From positions 496,001 through 560,000 of the forward strand of contig NZ_FXAT01000001.1 in assembly GCF_900177725.1 (NCBI RefSeq): a DNA stretch of 64,000 nucleotides, written 5' to 3'. This DNA comes from Paraburkholderia susongensis. Its GTDB lineage: Bacteria > Pseudomonadota > Gammaproteobacteria > Burkholderiales > Burkholderiaceae. Positions 23,808-33,058 of this stretch are shown in pieces. Under the pieces are notes generated by a model. The model did not search any database and had not been told where the DNA came from. It saw only the letters and a program-made list of their open reading frames with translations. Position numbers and translations under genes: made by a program. Position 1 is the stretch's first letter. The number at the start of each line of letters is the position of its first letter.

Positions 23808-25715
23808 TTGACGAGAAGAAATATCGCAGTGATTTGCTGTACGACGCCGCACACGGGGCCAGCCGCGCCACCGGTCGCCAACCTCAAAAGAAACCCCGCG
23901 GCAGCGCGCAGGAAAACCATCGCTCAGGCAGCACAAAGCGCAGTCGGGGTGGCGGTGGCCGCGGCAGCGCTCTACGTCACGGACGCGACTGCGGCCGGCG
24001 CCAATGCATATCAATCAGATACGGCCAACGCATCGGGCGATTTCTCGATCGCGATAGGCGATCAGGCCAGCGCATCGGGCAATTTCTCGACGGCAATAGG
24101 CGACCAGGCCAGCGCAACCAATGAGTCCGCGCTCGCAATCGGCAGCGGGGCCAATGCGCAAGGCCAAGCCAGCCTGGCAGTTGGCCAGAGCGCCAGCGCG
24201 CAAGGCGCTTCCTCGAGCGCCGTGGGGATGAACGCGAGCGCGCAGGCCGACCGCTCCACGGCGGTGGGTCTGAGCTCCACGGCACTCGGTCTCGACTCGA
24301 TCGCGGCAGGTTCGGGCACGACAGCGGCGAGTGCCGCCGCATCCGCCTTCGGTTCGCTCGCCACCGCGGCGGGCATCGGGTCCACCGCGCTCGGCTACGG
24401 CTCGCAAGCCAGCGGCAACAGCGCGCTCGCAACCGGAACACAGGCCTCGGCAACGGCGGACGCTAGCGTCGCGATCGGTAGCCAGGCCGTTGTCAGCGGC
24501 GTGGGCGGCATTGCGCTCGGCGCTAACGCCGAGGCCGGCGCGACGAATGCGCTGTCAATAGGCACCTCCGCCTCGGCGTACGGCGCGAACGCCATAGCGT
24601 TCGGCGCGTACTCCGCCGCGAGCGACGATGGCGCCATCGCACTCGGCTACGGTGCAAACGCCGCAGCCGCGAATGCGCTTTCGCTCGGCTATAACGCCAG
24701 TGCGCTCGCCATCAACTCCGTCGCGCTCGGCCAGGGCTCCGTCGCCGATCGCGCGGGCACGGTCTCGGTCGGCTCCGCCGGCAACGAGCGCCAGATCACG
24801 AATGTCGCCGCAGGGTCAGCCAACACCGATGCGGTCAACGTCGCTCAACTGAAGGCGGTCAGCGACCAGAGCGCGGCGACGGCCGCGAAGCTTGACGGCG
24901 CGGTCATGTACGACACGAATGCCGACGGCAGCGTCAACCGCAACAGCGTCACACTCGGCGGCGACCCGACGAGCGGCACCGTCATTCACAACGTCGCCGA
25001 TGGCGTGCTGGCGTCCGACGCGGTCAATCTTGGCCAACTGAATGAGGCGCTCGGCAGCGCGATCAATAACGCCGTGGCCGACTCGGCCAACGCATTTTTC
25101 AGCGCGGACGGCAGCCGCGATACCGAAAGCGCGGTGTCTTCGGGCACGCACTCGATCGCGGCCGGAGCGAACGCACAGGCCTCCGGTGCGAACGCGGTCG
25201 CGATCGGCGCCAATGCCGTTGTCAGCGGAAACAATGCGACAGCGCTAGGCACGGCCGCGAACGCGAGCGCCGACAATTCGGTGGCGCTAGGTCAAGGCTC
25301 GGTCGCCGATCGGGCGAACACGGTATCCGTCGGCGCGGCGGGTCAGGAGCGCCAGATCGTCAACGTCGCACCCGGTGTGCAAGGCACCGACGCGGTCAAC
25401 GTCAATCAATTGCAACAAAGCGTGGGCGGCGCGGTCAGCCAGGCCAATCAATACACCGACGACCAGATCCGCTCGGCACGCCGCGACAGCTACGGCGGTA
25501 CGGCAACCGCACTAGCCATGGCCGGCTTGCCGCAAGCAGTCCTGCCGGGACGCGGCATGGTTGCTGTGGCCGGTGGCACCTATGGTGGTCAGTCGGCCTT
25601 TGCGATCGGCGTGTCCCAGCTATCGGATACGGGCAAATGGGTCTACAAGGTTCAGGGCAGTGCCGACTCGCGTGGTCAGCTCGGCGCCTCGATCGGCGCG
25701 GGGATGCATTGGTAG
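23808..25715 (+). CDS. YadA-type trimeric autotransporter adhesin (type Vc)
   Basis: The 635-residue product is an outer-membrane trimeric adhesin. An N-terminal region of about 60 residues with a hydrophobic stretch (VGVAVAAAALYVTDATA) leads into a long YadA-like head of 14-residue repeats (pattern xAxAxGxxAxAxxxx), a neck (DRAGTVSVGSAGNERQI), a stalk, a second shorter head and neck, and a C-terminal four-strand beta-barrel anchor ending GASIGAGMHW. The start is TTG at 23808, with GGAG eight bases upstream; no suitable ATG exists. The N-terminus lacks the usual extended signal (MNKIYR-like). It probably mediates adhesion or autoaggregation. Confidence 0.9.
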   Translation: MTRRNIAVICCTTPHTGPAAPPVANLKRNPAAARRKTIAQAAQSAVGVAVAAAALYVTDATAAGANAYQSDTANASGDFSIAIGDQASASGNFSTAIGDQASATNESALAIGSGANAQGQASLAVGQSASAQGASSSAVGMNASAQADRSTAVGLSSTALGLDSIAAGSGTTAASAAASAFGSLATAAGIGSTALGYGSQASGNSALATGTQASATADASVAIGSQAVVSGVGGIALGANAEAGATNALSIGTSASAYGANAIAFGAYSAASDDGAIALGYGANAAAANALSLGYNASALAINSVALGQGSVADRAGTVSVGSAGNERQITNVAAGSANTDAVNVAQLKAVSDQSAATAAKLDGAVMYDTNADGSVNRNSVTLGGDPTSGTVIHNVADGVLASDAVNLGQLNEALGSAINNAVADSANAFFSADGSRDTESAVSSGTHSIAAGANAQASGANAVAIGANAVVSGNNATALGTAANASADNSVALGQGSVADRANTVSVGAAGQERQIVNVAPGVQGTDAVNVNQLQQSVGGAVSQANQYTDDQIRSARRDSYGGTATALAMAGLPQAVLPGRGMVAVAGGTYGGQSAFAIGVSQLSDTGKWVYKVQGSADSRGQLGASIGAGMHW

Positions 25716-25959
25716 GATATTTCGCGAGGGTTTCGACCAGGGCGAGTCGTAATAGTGGCCCGCCCCGGTCATCACAACCGCGAACGCAGTGACTGGCAAG
25801 GCCTGAGCAGCCGGTGCGCGACATCGTTCTCACGAGCGTTGCGCGCCGGCCGCTGCAAGCAACGGCTCACCGCACCATTCACCGCCGCTCACCACCGCAC
25901 CACTCGCCGCATCATCGTGCCCCGCCGTCCAGAACGGCACCCACCACGGCGCTACGCAC

Positions 25960-28900
25960 TCAGCGCTGCATCGACTCCCACACCTTATGCAGGCGCCTCA
26001 CCGAAACCGGCATCGGCGTGCGCAGCTCCTGGGCAAACAGCGAGATCCGCAGTTCCTCGAGCAGCCAGCGGAATTCCGCGAGCCGCGGGTCCAGCACGCC
26101 GCCGCGCTGCGACACCGCGCGCTGGTAGTGTTGCAGCAGCGGCTGAAGTTCGGCGAATTGCCGTGCGTCGCGCGTGGGGTCCGCGCGCAGCTTGTCGATA
26201 CGCAGCACCATCCCCTTTAGATAGCGCGGGAAGTGCGCAAGCTGCGCATACGGCGTATCGACGACAAAGCGCTTGCCGATCAGCGCGTCGAGCTGATTCT
26301 GCAAGTCGGCATGCGCGGCCGCGAACGGCTTCGATTGCAGGAGCTTTTTCGTCACGCTCGCGTATTCGCCGAGAATCTGCCCGACCAGCCGCGAGATTTC
26401 CTGCGCCAGCAGCGTGAGGCGGCTGCGCCCTTCGTCGCGTCGGGTGTGAAAACTCGCATCGTCGTCGGGCAGCGGGTCCTGCAGACAGGCTCGGTCGAGC
26501 GCGGTATCGATCAACTGATCGCGCAGTTCCTCCTGCGTGCCGCGCGGCATGAACTGCATCGCCATTTCGCGCAGGCCCGGCAGATTCTTCTCGAGGTACT
26601 TGATCGGCTCCTTCAACTGCAGCGCGAAAAGCCGGCGCAATCCCGCACGATGAATCCGCGCGGCTTCCTCGGGCGAATCGAACACCTCGACATCGCAATG
26701 CGTGCCGCGATCGACCAAAGCCGGATAGCCGAACAGCGTCTGGCCGCCCCGGCGGATTTCGAGCAGTTCGGGCAACTTGCCGAAATTCCACGTCGTCAGC
26801 TTTTCATACAGCGCAGTGCCCGCCGCCCCATCCTGCGGCGTGGTCTGCGGGGCGGATGCGGCAGCGCCCTTGCCGCGCTGCGTGGCGCCCGGGCCCGAAT
26901 CCGCGGCTTGCGAAGGCGTCGCGACGCCGCCGCCCGCACCGGCCAACGCCGCGCCCGCCGCGCTCGACACGAGCTTCTGGAAATGCTGTTGCGCCTGGCC
27001 GCCGAGTTCAGCGCGCAGTTGCGACAGATTGCGGCCCATCGCAAGCTGCCGCCCGTGCTCGTCGATGACCTTGAAGTTCATGAACAGATGCGCGGGCAGC
27101 GTCTCGAGCTTGAAGTCGGACTGCTTCATCGCGATCTGGGTCTGCTCGCGCACATCGGCGATCAACGCTTCGAGCAGGCCGCCCGCGCCGAAGCGCTGCG
27201 CGCCGTGCCGCTCGGCGAACCCGGCCGCGTATTCGGGCAGCGGCACGCAATGCCGCCGCAGCTTCTGCGGCAACGACTTCAGCAGCAGTTGCGTCTTCTC
27301 CTTGAGCATGCCGGGCACGAGCCACTCGCAGCGGCGCGCGTCGACCTGATTCAGCGCATACAGCGGCACGGCGAGCGTCACGCCGTCGCGCGGCGTGCCC
27401 GGCTCGAAGTGATAGGTGAGCGCCATCTCGATGCCCGCCATCGTCAGCCGCTTCGGGAATAGATCGGTCGTGACACCGGCCGCCTCGTGCCGCATCAGAT
27501 CGTCGCGCGACAGGTACAGCAGCCGCAGCTTGTCTTCCGGCTGGCCGCTCTTTTTCACCTCGTCGCGATACCAGCGCTCGAACGACGCACCGGTGTAAAT
27601 GCCCTCGGGCACCGCCTGATCGTAGAACGCAAAAATCAGCTCGTCGTCGACCAGCACGTCCTGGCGGCGCGACTTGTGTTCGAGCTGTTCGATGTCGGCG
27701 AGCAGCTTGCGGTTGTGCGCGAAGAACGCGAGCTTCGTATCGAACTCGCCTTCGACGAGCGCGCCGCGAATGAACAACTCTCTCGCCCGCGCCGGGTCCT
27801 GCTTGCCGAAACTCACACGCCGCCGGTGATAGATCGGCAGGCCGTACAGCATCGCGCGCTCGAACGCGGACACCTGCGCCGCGCGCTTTTCCCAATGCGG
27901 CTCGGAGAGCGACTTTTTCAGCAGATGCGAGCCGACCTTCTCGATCCACTCCGGCTCGATCTTCGCGATACAGCGCGCGTAAAGGCGGCTCGTCTCGACG
28001 AGTTCGGCGGCCATCACCCACTTGCCCGCCTTCTTCACGAGCGCCGAGCCCGGCCACAGATAGAACTTGATGCTGCGCGCGCCGAGATAGTACGGCTCGT
28101 CGTCGGCTTTCAGGCCGATGTTGCCGAGCAGGCCGGTCAGCAGCGCGAGATGGATCTGCTCGAACGTCGCTTCCGCTTCGTTCAGGCGCCAGCCGTGCTC
28201 GCGCACCACCGTCAGCAGTTGCGAGTGAACGTCGCGCCATTCACGCAGCCGCAACTGTGACAGGAAGTTCTTGCGGCACTCGTCCTGCAACTGGCGGTTC
28301 GATTTCTTGTGCGCGATCGCTTCCTCGAACCAGTTCCAGATTTTCAGCCACTGCAGAAATTCGGAGCGCTCGTCGGCGAAGCGGCGATGCGCCTGATCGG
28401 CTTGCTCCTGCGCCTCGATCGGCCGGTCGCGCGGATCCTGCACGGACAGCGCGCTCGCGATGATCAGCACCTCCTTCAGCGCCTGCTGATCGCGCGCGGC
28501 GAGAATCATGCGGCCGACGCGCGGATCGAGCGGCAGGCGCGCGAGTTCGCGGCCGAGCGGCGTGAGGTGGTTGTCGTCGTCGACGGCGCCGAGTTCGTTG
28601 AGCAACTGGTAGCCGTCGGAGATGGCGCGGCCCGGCGGCGGCTCGATGAACGGGAAGGTTTCGATCGCCGTCAGATGCAGCGACTTCATGCGCAGAATCA
28701 CAGAGGCGAGCGACGAGCGCAGGATTTCCGGGTCAGTGAAGCGCACGCGGCCCTGGAAGTCGCTTTCCTCGTACAGGCGGATGCAGATGCCGTCGGCGAC
28801 CCGGCCGCAACGCCCGGCCCGCTGGTTCGCGGCGGCCTGCGAAATCGACTCGACCTGCAACTGCTCGACCTTGTTGCGATACGAGTAGCGCTTCACGCGC

Positions 28901-30498
28901 GCGAGCCCGGTGTCGACCACGTAGCGGATGCCCGGCACCGTCAGCGAGGTTTCGGCGACGTTGGTGGCCAGCACGATGCGGCGCGCGTTCGAGGTGCGGA
29001 ACACGCGCTCCTGCTCGGCGGCGGAGAGCCGCGCGAACAGCGGCAGAATTTCCGTATGCGGCGGATGGTGCTTGCGCAACGCCTCGGCGGCGTCGCGAAT
29101 CTCGCGCTCGCCGGGCAGGAAGACCAGCACGTCGCCAGGGCCTTCGCGGCACAGTTCGTCGACGGCGTCGACGATCGCTTCCATCAGATCGCGATCGGTT
29201 TCGCGCTGCGTTTTCGGGCGCTCGCGCCCGGAGGACGAAGCCGACGGCGCGCCGCCCGTGCCTTGCGCCGCCTTCACCGCCGGACTGTCCTCGACGACCG
29301 GCCGGTAGCGCACCTCGACCGGATAGAGACGGCCGCTCACCTCGATCACCGGCGCGGGCTTCTCGTCGCTGCCGAAGTGGCGCGCGAAGCGGTCGGCGTC
29401 GATCGTCGCCGAGGTCACGATCAGCTTCAGATCGGGCCGCTTCGCGAGAATTTCCTTCAGATAGCCGAGCAGAAAGTCGATGTTCAGGCTGCGCTCGTGC
29501 GCCTCGTCGATGATCAGCGTGTCGTACGCCTTGAGCAGCGGATCGGTCTGCGTTTCGGCGAGCAGGATGCCGTCGGTCATCAGCTTGACCGACGCGCCCG
29601 GCGCGAGGTTGTCGTTGAAGCGCACCTTGTAGCCGACCACTTCGCCGAACGGCGTGCCGAGTTCTTCGGCAATGCGGCGGCCCGTCGCCGACGCGGCGAT
29701 CCGGCGCGGCTGCGTATGACCAATCAGGCCGGTGCCGCCCGCGCCGAGGCCGCGGCCGAGCGTGAGGCAGATTTTCGGCAACTGGGTCGTCTTGCCGGAG
29801 CCGGTTTCGCCCGAGACGATCACCACCTGGTTTTCGGCGATCGCGCGCGCGATTTCGTCGCGGCGGCCGGAGACCGGCAGTGCTTCGGGGAAGGTGATCG
29901 GCGGGATCGGATTGGGCGTGACGGCGCGTTGAGGGCGCGGTTCGCGCCGTTCGCGCGGAGCGCGGGGTTCGCTGGGTTCACGCGCTTCGCCCGCGGGCGG
30001 TGATTTCCGCGCGGGGTCACCTTGCGCGCGACGCGGCTCGCCGTCTCGCGCAGGCGCTCGATTCTGTTGCCGATTGTCACGGCCGGTGCCGCGCCGGGTT
30101 TGCGCCGCCGAAGCCGAAGGCGCGGCCGAAGCCGAAGGCGCGGCCGAAGCCGAAGACGCGGCCGGAACCGAAGCCGCCGAAGCTGTAGCCGAAGCCGCCC
30201 CCTGCGCGCGCCCTACCCGCCGCTCGCCGCCACCGCCCTGTTTCACCTCGGCACCGCCCACGTCGCGATGCACCTCACGCGCCAGCGACAGATTATTTTT
30301 CAGTGCGGACAACTGCTCGGAAATCAGCGCGGCAGACGGCTCGACCTGTACCGCGCGGCGCGATTCGCGCGCCGTTTGCGGTGCGTTGGGCTTCGCGTCC
30401 TGCGCAGGGCGGCGCCCGGCATCGCCGGAGTTCGCCTGATCGGCGGCCGGCGCCGGTTTCTCGTTCGCCGTAGCGGGACTTTTGGGTACATTCGACAT
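25960..30498 (-). CDS. hrpA: ATP-dependent RNA helicase HrpA
   Basis: The 1512-residue product is a DEAH-box helicase of the HrpA family; E. coli HrpA acts on mRNA and rescues stalled ribosomes. Walker A GETGSGKTT lies at about 230-238, the DEAH box in IIDEAHERSLN, motif III in TSATIDADRF, and motif VI in QRAGRCGRV. The OB-fold and long HrpA-specific C-terminal region (DUF3418) follow. About 200 N-terminal residues are a low-complexity Ala/Ser/Pro/Arg tail absent from E. coli HrpA, with a tandem repeat. The gene is divergent from argA with only 23 bases between start codons and no ribosome site visible. Confidence 0.93.
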   Translation of the reverse strand: MSNVPKSPATANEKPAPAADQANSGDAGRRPAQDAKPNAPQTARESRRAVQVEPSAALISEQLSALKNNLSLAREVHRDVGGAEVKQGGGGERRVGRAQGAASATASAASVPAASSASAAPSASAAPSASAAQTRRGTGRDNRQQNRAPARDGEPRRAQGDPARKSPPAGEAREPSEPRAPRERREPRPQRAVTPNPIPPITFPEALPVSGRRDEIARAIAENQVVIVSGETGSGKTTQLPKICLTLGRGLGAGGTGLIGHTQPRRIAASATGRRIAEELGTPFGEVVGYKVRFNDNLAPGASVKLMTDGILLAETQTDPLLKAYDTLIIDEAHERSLNIDFLLGYLKEILAKRPDLKLIVTSATIDADRFARHFGSDEKPAPVIEVSGRLYPVEVRYRPVVEDSPAVKAAQGTGGAPSASSSGRERPKTQRETDRDLMEAIVDAVDELCREGPGDVLVFLPGEREIRDAAEALRKHHPPHTEILPLFARLSAAEQERVFRTSNARRIVLATNVAETSLTVPGIRYVVDTGLARVKRYSYRNKVEQLQVESISQAAANQRAGRCGRVADGICIRLYEESDFQGRVRFTDPEILRSSLASVILRMKSLHLTAIETFPFIEPPPGRAISDGYQLLNELGAVDDDNHLTPLGRELARLPLDPRVGRMILAARDQQALKEVLIIASALSVQDPRDRPIEAQEQADQAHRRFADERSEFLQWLKIWNWFEEAIAHKKSNRQLQDECRKNFLSQLRLREWRDVHSQLLTVVREHGWRLNEAEATFEQIHLALLTGLLGNIGLKADDEPYYLGARSIKFYLWPGSALVKKAGKWVMAAELVETSRLYARCIAKIEPEWIEKVGSHLLKKSLSEPHWEKRAAQVSAFERAMLYGLPIYHRRRVSFGKQDPARARELFIRGALVEGEFDTKLAFFAHNRKLLADIEQLEHKSRRQDVLVDDELIFAFYDQAVPEGIYTGASFERWYRDEVKKSGQPEDKLRLLYLSRDDLMRHEAAGVTTDLFPKRLTMAGIEMALTYHFEPGTPRDGVTLAVPLYALNQVDARRCEWLVPGMLKEKTQLLLKSLPQKLRRHCVPLPEYAAGFAERHGAQRFGAGGLLEALIADVREQTQIAMKQSDFKLETLPAHLFMNFKVIDEHGRQLAMGRNLSQLRAELGGQAQQHFQKLVSSAAGAALAGAGGGVATPSQAADSGPGATQRGKGAAASAPQTTPQDGAAGTALYEKLTTWNFGKLPELLEIRRGGQTLFGYPALVDRGTHCDVEVFDSPEEAARIHRAGLRRLFALQLKEPIKYLEKNLPGLREMAMQFMPRGTQEELRDQLIDTALDRACLQDPLPDDDASFHTRRDEGRSRLTLLAQEISRLVGQILGEYASVTKKLLQSKPFAAAHADLQNQLDALIGKRFVVDTPYAQLAHFPRYLKGMVLRIDKLRADPTRDARQFAELQPLLQHYQRAVSQRGGVLDPRLAEFRWLLEELRISLFAQELRTPMPVSVRRLHKVWESMQR
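30107..30160. repeat. 18-base tandem repeat in the hrpA N-terminal tail
   Basis: Three copies of an 18-base unit (start GCCGAAGCCGAA, end GGCGCG on the plus strand) encode Ala/Ser/Pro hexapeptides. The third copy differs by one base. Copy number may vary without changing the frame. Confidence 0.85.
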
Positions 30499-30521
30499 GG
30501 GGGCGCATTATAATCCCCGGC
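30499..30521. promoter_or_regulatory. symmetric -10 element between hrpA and argA
   Basis: The whole gap between the two start codons is 23 bases. At its centre ATTATAAT (30507-30514) is a perfect palindrome that reads TATAAT on both strands, placed 8 bases from each ATG. It could fire in both directions and give mRNAs with almost no leader. The -35 regions on either side are weak. Confidence 0.55.
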
Positions 30522-31910
30522 ATGAATTCCCAAACCGACCTCGTCCCCGCGCCCGCGAGCGTTCCGGCCCCCGCCGTAGCCACGGAAACCCTCGCCCAGC
30601 ATGCGCAATTCGTCGACTGGATGCGCTCCGTCGCGCCTTATATCCATGCGTTCCGCAACAAGACATTCGTCGTCGGTTTCGGCGGCGAAGTGGTGCATGA
30701 CGGACTCCTGAATGCGCTCGTGTCCGACATCGCGCTCCTGCAGGCGATGGGTATCCAGATCGTGCTCGTGCACGGCTCGCGCCCGCAGGTCGAGGAGCAG
30801 ATGAGCCTGCATGGCGTCGAGTCCGAGTTTTCGCACGGCATGCGCATCACCGATGCGCGCGCGCTCGAATCCGCGAAGGAAGCGGCCGGCGAAGTGCGTC
30901 TCGACATCGAGGCCGCGATCAGCCAGGGCTTGCCGAACACGCCGATGGCGCATGCGCACATCAGCGTCGTGTCGGGCAACTTCGTGACCGCGCGGCCGGT
31001 CGGCATTCTCGACGGCGTCGATTTCCAGCACACGGGCCTCGTGCGCAAGATCGACGCGGATTCGATCCGCCACTCGCTCGCGAGCCGCAAGCTCGTGCTG
31101 CTCTCGCCGCTCGGCTTCTCGCCGACGGGCGAGGCGTTCAATCTCTCGATGGAAGACGTCGCCTCGGCCGCCGCGATCGCGCTGCGCGCCGACAAGATCG
31201 TGTTTCTGACCGAAACGCCGGGCCTCATGGAAGCCCGCGAAGAAGGCGCCGAGCTGATCCGCGAACTCTCGCTCGACGACGCCTACAAGCTGCACGAAAG
31301 CGGCGAAGTCACCGGCGACGCGGGCTTCTACCTCAAGCATTCGATCCGCGCCTGCCGCGGCGGCGTGCCGCGCGCGCACATCATCCCGTACGCGCTCGAC
31401 GGCAGCCTGCTGCTCGAACTGTTCCTGCACGACGGCGTCGGCACGATGATCTCGTACGAAAACCTCGAAAGCCTGCGCGAAGCGACGCCGGACGACGTCG
31501 GCGGCATTCTCTCGCTGATCGAGCCGCTCGAAGCGGACGGCACGCTCGTGCGGCGCGACCGTCACCAGATCGAGCGCGACATCGACCATTTCTCGGTGAT
31601 CGAGCACGACGGCGTGCTGTTCGGCTGCGCGGCGCTCTATCCGTATTCGCAGGAGCGCATCGGCGAAATGGCGTGCCTGACGGTCGCGCCCGAGGCGCAA
31701 GGCACCGGCGACGGCGAGCGTCTGTTGAAGCGCATCGAGCAGCGCGCGCGGGCGCGCGGCCTCACGCGCATTTTCGTGCTCACCACGCGCACCGAACACT
31801 GGTTCCTCAAGCGCGGCTTCGTCAAGGTCACGGTCGACGACCTGCCTGAAGACCGCCGCCGGCTCTACAACTGGCAGCGCAAATCGCTCGTGCTGATGAA
31901 ACAGCTCTGA
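30522..31910 (+). CDS. argA: N-acetylglutamate synthase
   Basis: The 462-residue product is the classical first enzyme of arginine synthesis, joining acetyl-CoA and glutamate, normally feedback-inhibited by arginine. An amino-acid-kinase-like domain (about 40-300, with LVHGSRPQVEEQM) is followed by a GNAT acetyltransferase domain (about 310-462; acetyl-CoA loop VAPEAQGTGDGERLL). Length is slightly above E. coli ArgA (443) because of a Pro/Ala-rich head of about 25 residues. No Shine-Dalgarno sequence precedes the ATG, and a -10 element lies 8 bases upstream, so the mRNA may be leaderless. Confidence 0.95.
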   Translation: MNSQTDLVPAPASVPAPAVATETLAQHAQFVDWMRSVAPYIHAFRNKTFVVGFGGEVVHDGLLNALVSDIALLQAMGIQIVLVHGSRPQVEEQMSLHGVESEFSHGMRITDARALESAKEAAGEVRLDIEAAISQGLPNTPMAHAHISVVSGNFVTARPVGILDGVDFQHTGLVRKIDADSIRHSLASRKLVLLSPLGFSPTGEAFNLSMEDVASAAAIALRADKIVFLTETPGLMEAREEGAELIRELSLDDAYKLHESGEVTGDAGFYLKHSIRACRGGVPRAHIIPYALDGSLLLELFLHDGVGTMISYENLESLREATPDDVGGILSLIEPLEADGTLVRRDRHQIERDIDHFSVIEHDGVLFGCAALYPYSQERIGEMACLTVAPEAQGTGDGERLLKRIEQRARARGLTRIFVLTTRTEHWFLKRGFVKVTVDDLPEDRRRLYNWQRKSLVLMKQL

Positions 31911-31977
31911 TTGGCCCCATCTGATCCGGATAGCGGTCTGTCCACCCCACATTTGATACAGCAACCATTTTTCATGG

Positions 31978-32011
31978 GACCGGAGTAAGTGCTAAAGCAC
32001 TAACTCCGGTC
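31978..32011 (+). ncRNA. leader hairpin upstream of yggX
   Basis: Two 16-base arms, GACCGGAGTAAGTGCT (31978-31993) and AGCACTAACTCCGGTC (31996-32011), pair with one mismatch around a two-base centre. The hairpin ends six bases before the GGAG of the yggX ribosome site. No T run follows, so it is not a usual terminator. The CTCC of its 3' arm could alternatively pair with the downstream GGAG. It may be a processed or regulatory 5' leader, or an argA mRNA 3' end stabiliser. Confidence 0.55.
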
Positions 32012-32030
32012 GACACAGGAGAAGCACAGC

Positions 32031-32303
32031 ATGACTCGTATGGTTCAATGCGCGAAGCTCGGCAAGGAAGCCGAAGGCCTCGATTTCCCGCCGCTGCCGG
32101 GCGAACTCGGCAAGCGGATCTACGAAAGCATTTCGAAGGAAGCGTGGCAGGCCTGGTTGAAGCAGCAGACCATGCTGATCAACGAAAACCGCCTGAACAT
32201 GGCCGATCCGCGCGCGCGCCAGTACCTGATGAAGCAGACCGAAAAATTCTTTTTCGGCGAAGGCGCGGATACGGCGTCGGGTTACGTGCCGCCGTCGGCG
32301 TAA
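32031..32303 (+). CDS. yggX: YggX family Fe(2+)-trafficking / oxidative damage protection protein
   Basis: The 90-residue cytosolic product matches YggX over its whole length ([20 protein letters not shown]; the conserved Cys is at residue 7). YggX protects iron-sulfur clusters from oxidative damage and is regulated by SoxRS in E. coli. The start is set by AGGAG at 32017-32021. A strong hairpin precedes the ribosome site and a good terminator follows the gene. It lies 120 bases after argA and may be co-transcribed. Confidence 0.95.
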   Translation: MTRMVQCAKLGKEAEGLDFPPLPGELGKRIYESISKEAWQAWLKQQTMLINENRLNMADPRARQYLMKQTEKFFFGEGADTASGYVPPSA

Positions 32304-32397
32304 AGCGTTTCCTGTTCGCCCGGTTCCGGGAAAGGCGCGCATCGTCACGACGAGCCGGCGCCTGTACCGATACCTCGATACCTGCCCCGACACGAAC

Positions 32398-32425
32398 AAT
32401 CCGCGCCGCGAGCGCGGATTTTTTT
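32398..32425 (+). terminator. rho-independent terminator of yggX
   Basis: AATCCGCG (32398-32405) pairs with CGCGGATT (32413-32420) and is followed by five further T. It lies 95 bases after the yggX stop. Confidence 0.9.
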
Positions 32426-33058
32426 CGCCTGAACCTTGCCCGGACAGCCGCCCGGCAATGTTCTAAGCAGTCCGTTTTCCGGGCCGTTCCGACCCCGCGC
32501 AATCCCCTGCCTGGCAAGGGATTGGGCGCCTCGCAGTCTCTCGGGCGAAAGCCCGGTTTGCACGATCCTCTGTCATCGTGCTATCATGTGCGTCGTTTCA
32601 ACAGCAATTCACCTTCATTCGCGTTCTTTTCAAGCTGCTCCGCCGTGCGCTTTGCGTGCCTGTTTGCGCACCTGAGCCATCCTGAATCGAACTGTTTTTA
32701 AGCAAGAAGGCTCGTCGGTCGTTTCCCCGCGTCATGTCAGTCCATGAGCGGCAAATCAAGACCGGCCTTTTTCGTTTCAAGCCTTCAGCGGCGCACGGGC
32801 CGGCTTCCCGCCAACCCAGCGTCCTTCATGCATCTGCCCCCCTTCCACGGCCACGCAGGTGCAACAGTCAGCACAATCTAGACGAGTGTTTTTTCGCGAC
32901 GGGGTCGCGAGGCACGGGCGTTTGCTTTTTTTCGCCCCCTCTTCCGCCGCCGGGCAACCAGCGTCGCGGATGCCATTGCCGTGCTCGCGAAATTGCACTT
33001 CCCAGCAACCGTGGCGGAACGCATCACGAGTTTCGTCGCAGTCATTGGAGTTTCAACC
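32426..33058. other. long leader region of the ProP-like transporter gene
   Basis: Apart from a probable promoter at 32558-32587, this gap holds a leader of about 465 bases. It has small hairpins (CGCGAC/GTCGCG at 32895-32909) and two T runs, but no clear gene or known riboswitch pattern that I recognise. A GAAA-loop hairpin (GGGC/GCCC) lies just before the promoter. Confidence 0.45.
32558..32587 (+). promoter_or_regulatory. probable sigma-70 promoter of the ProP-like gene
   Basis: TTGCAC (32558-32563) and TATCAT (32582-32587) are 18 bases apart. Transcription would start near 32594, giving the long leader described. Confidence 0.5.

Noticed and set aside
28309..30003. 564-codon frame on the plus strand inside hrpA
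   Set aside because: Opposite-strand shadow of the helicase; no motif and no ribosome site.
31978..32011. Rho-independent terminator of argA
   Set aside because: Strong stem, but no T tail and it ends six bases before the yggX ribosome site.
32541..32556. Small RNA with GAAA tetraloop
   Set aside because: A short hairpin next to a promoter-like sequence, without independent promoter or terminator.
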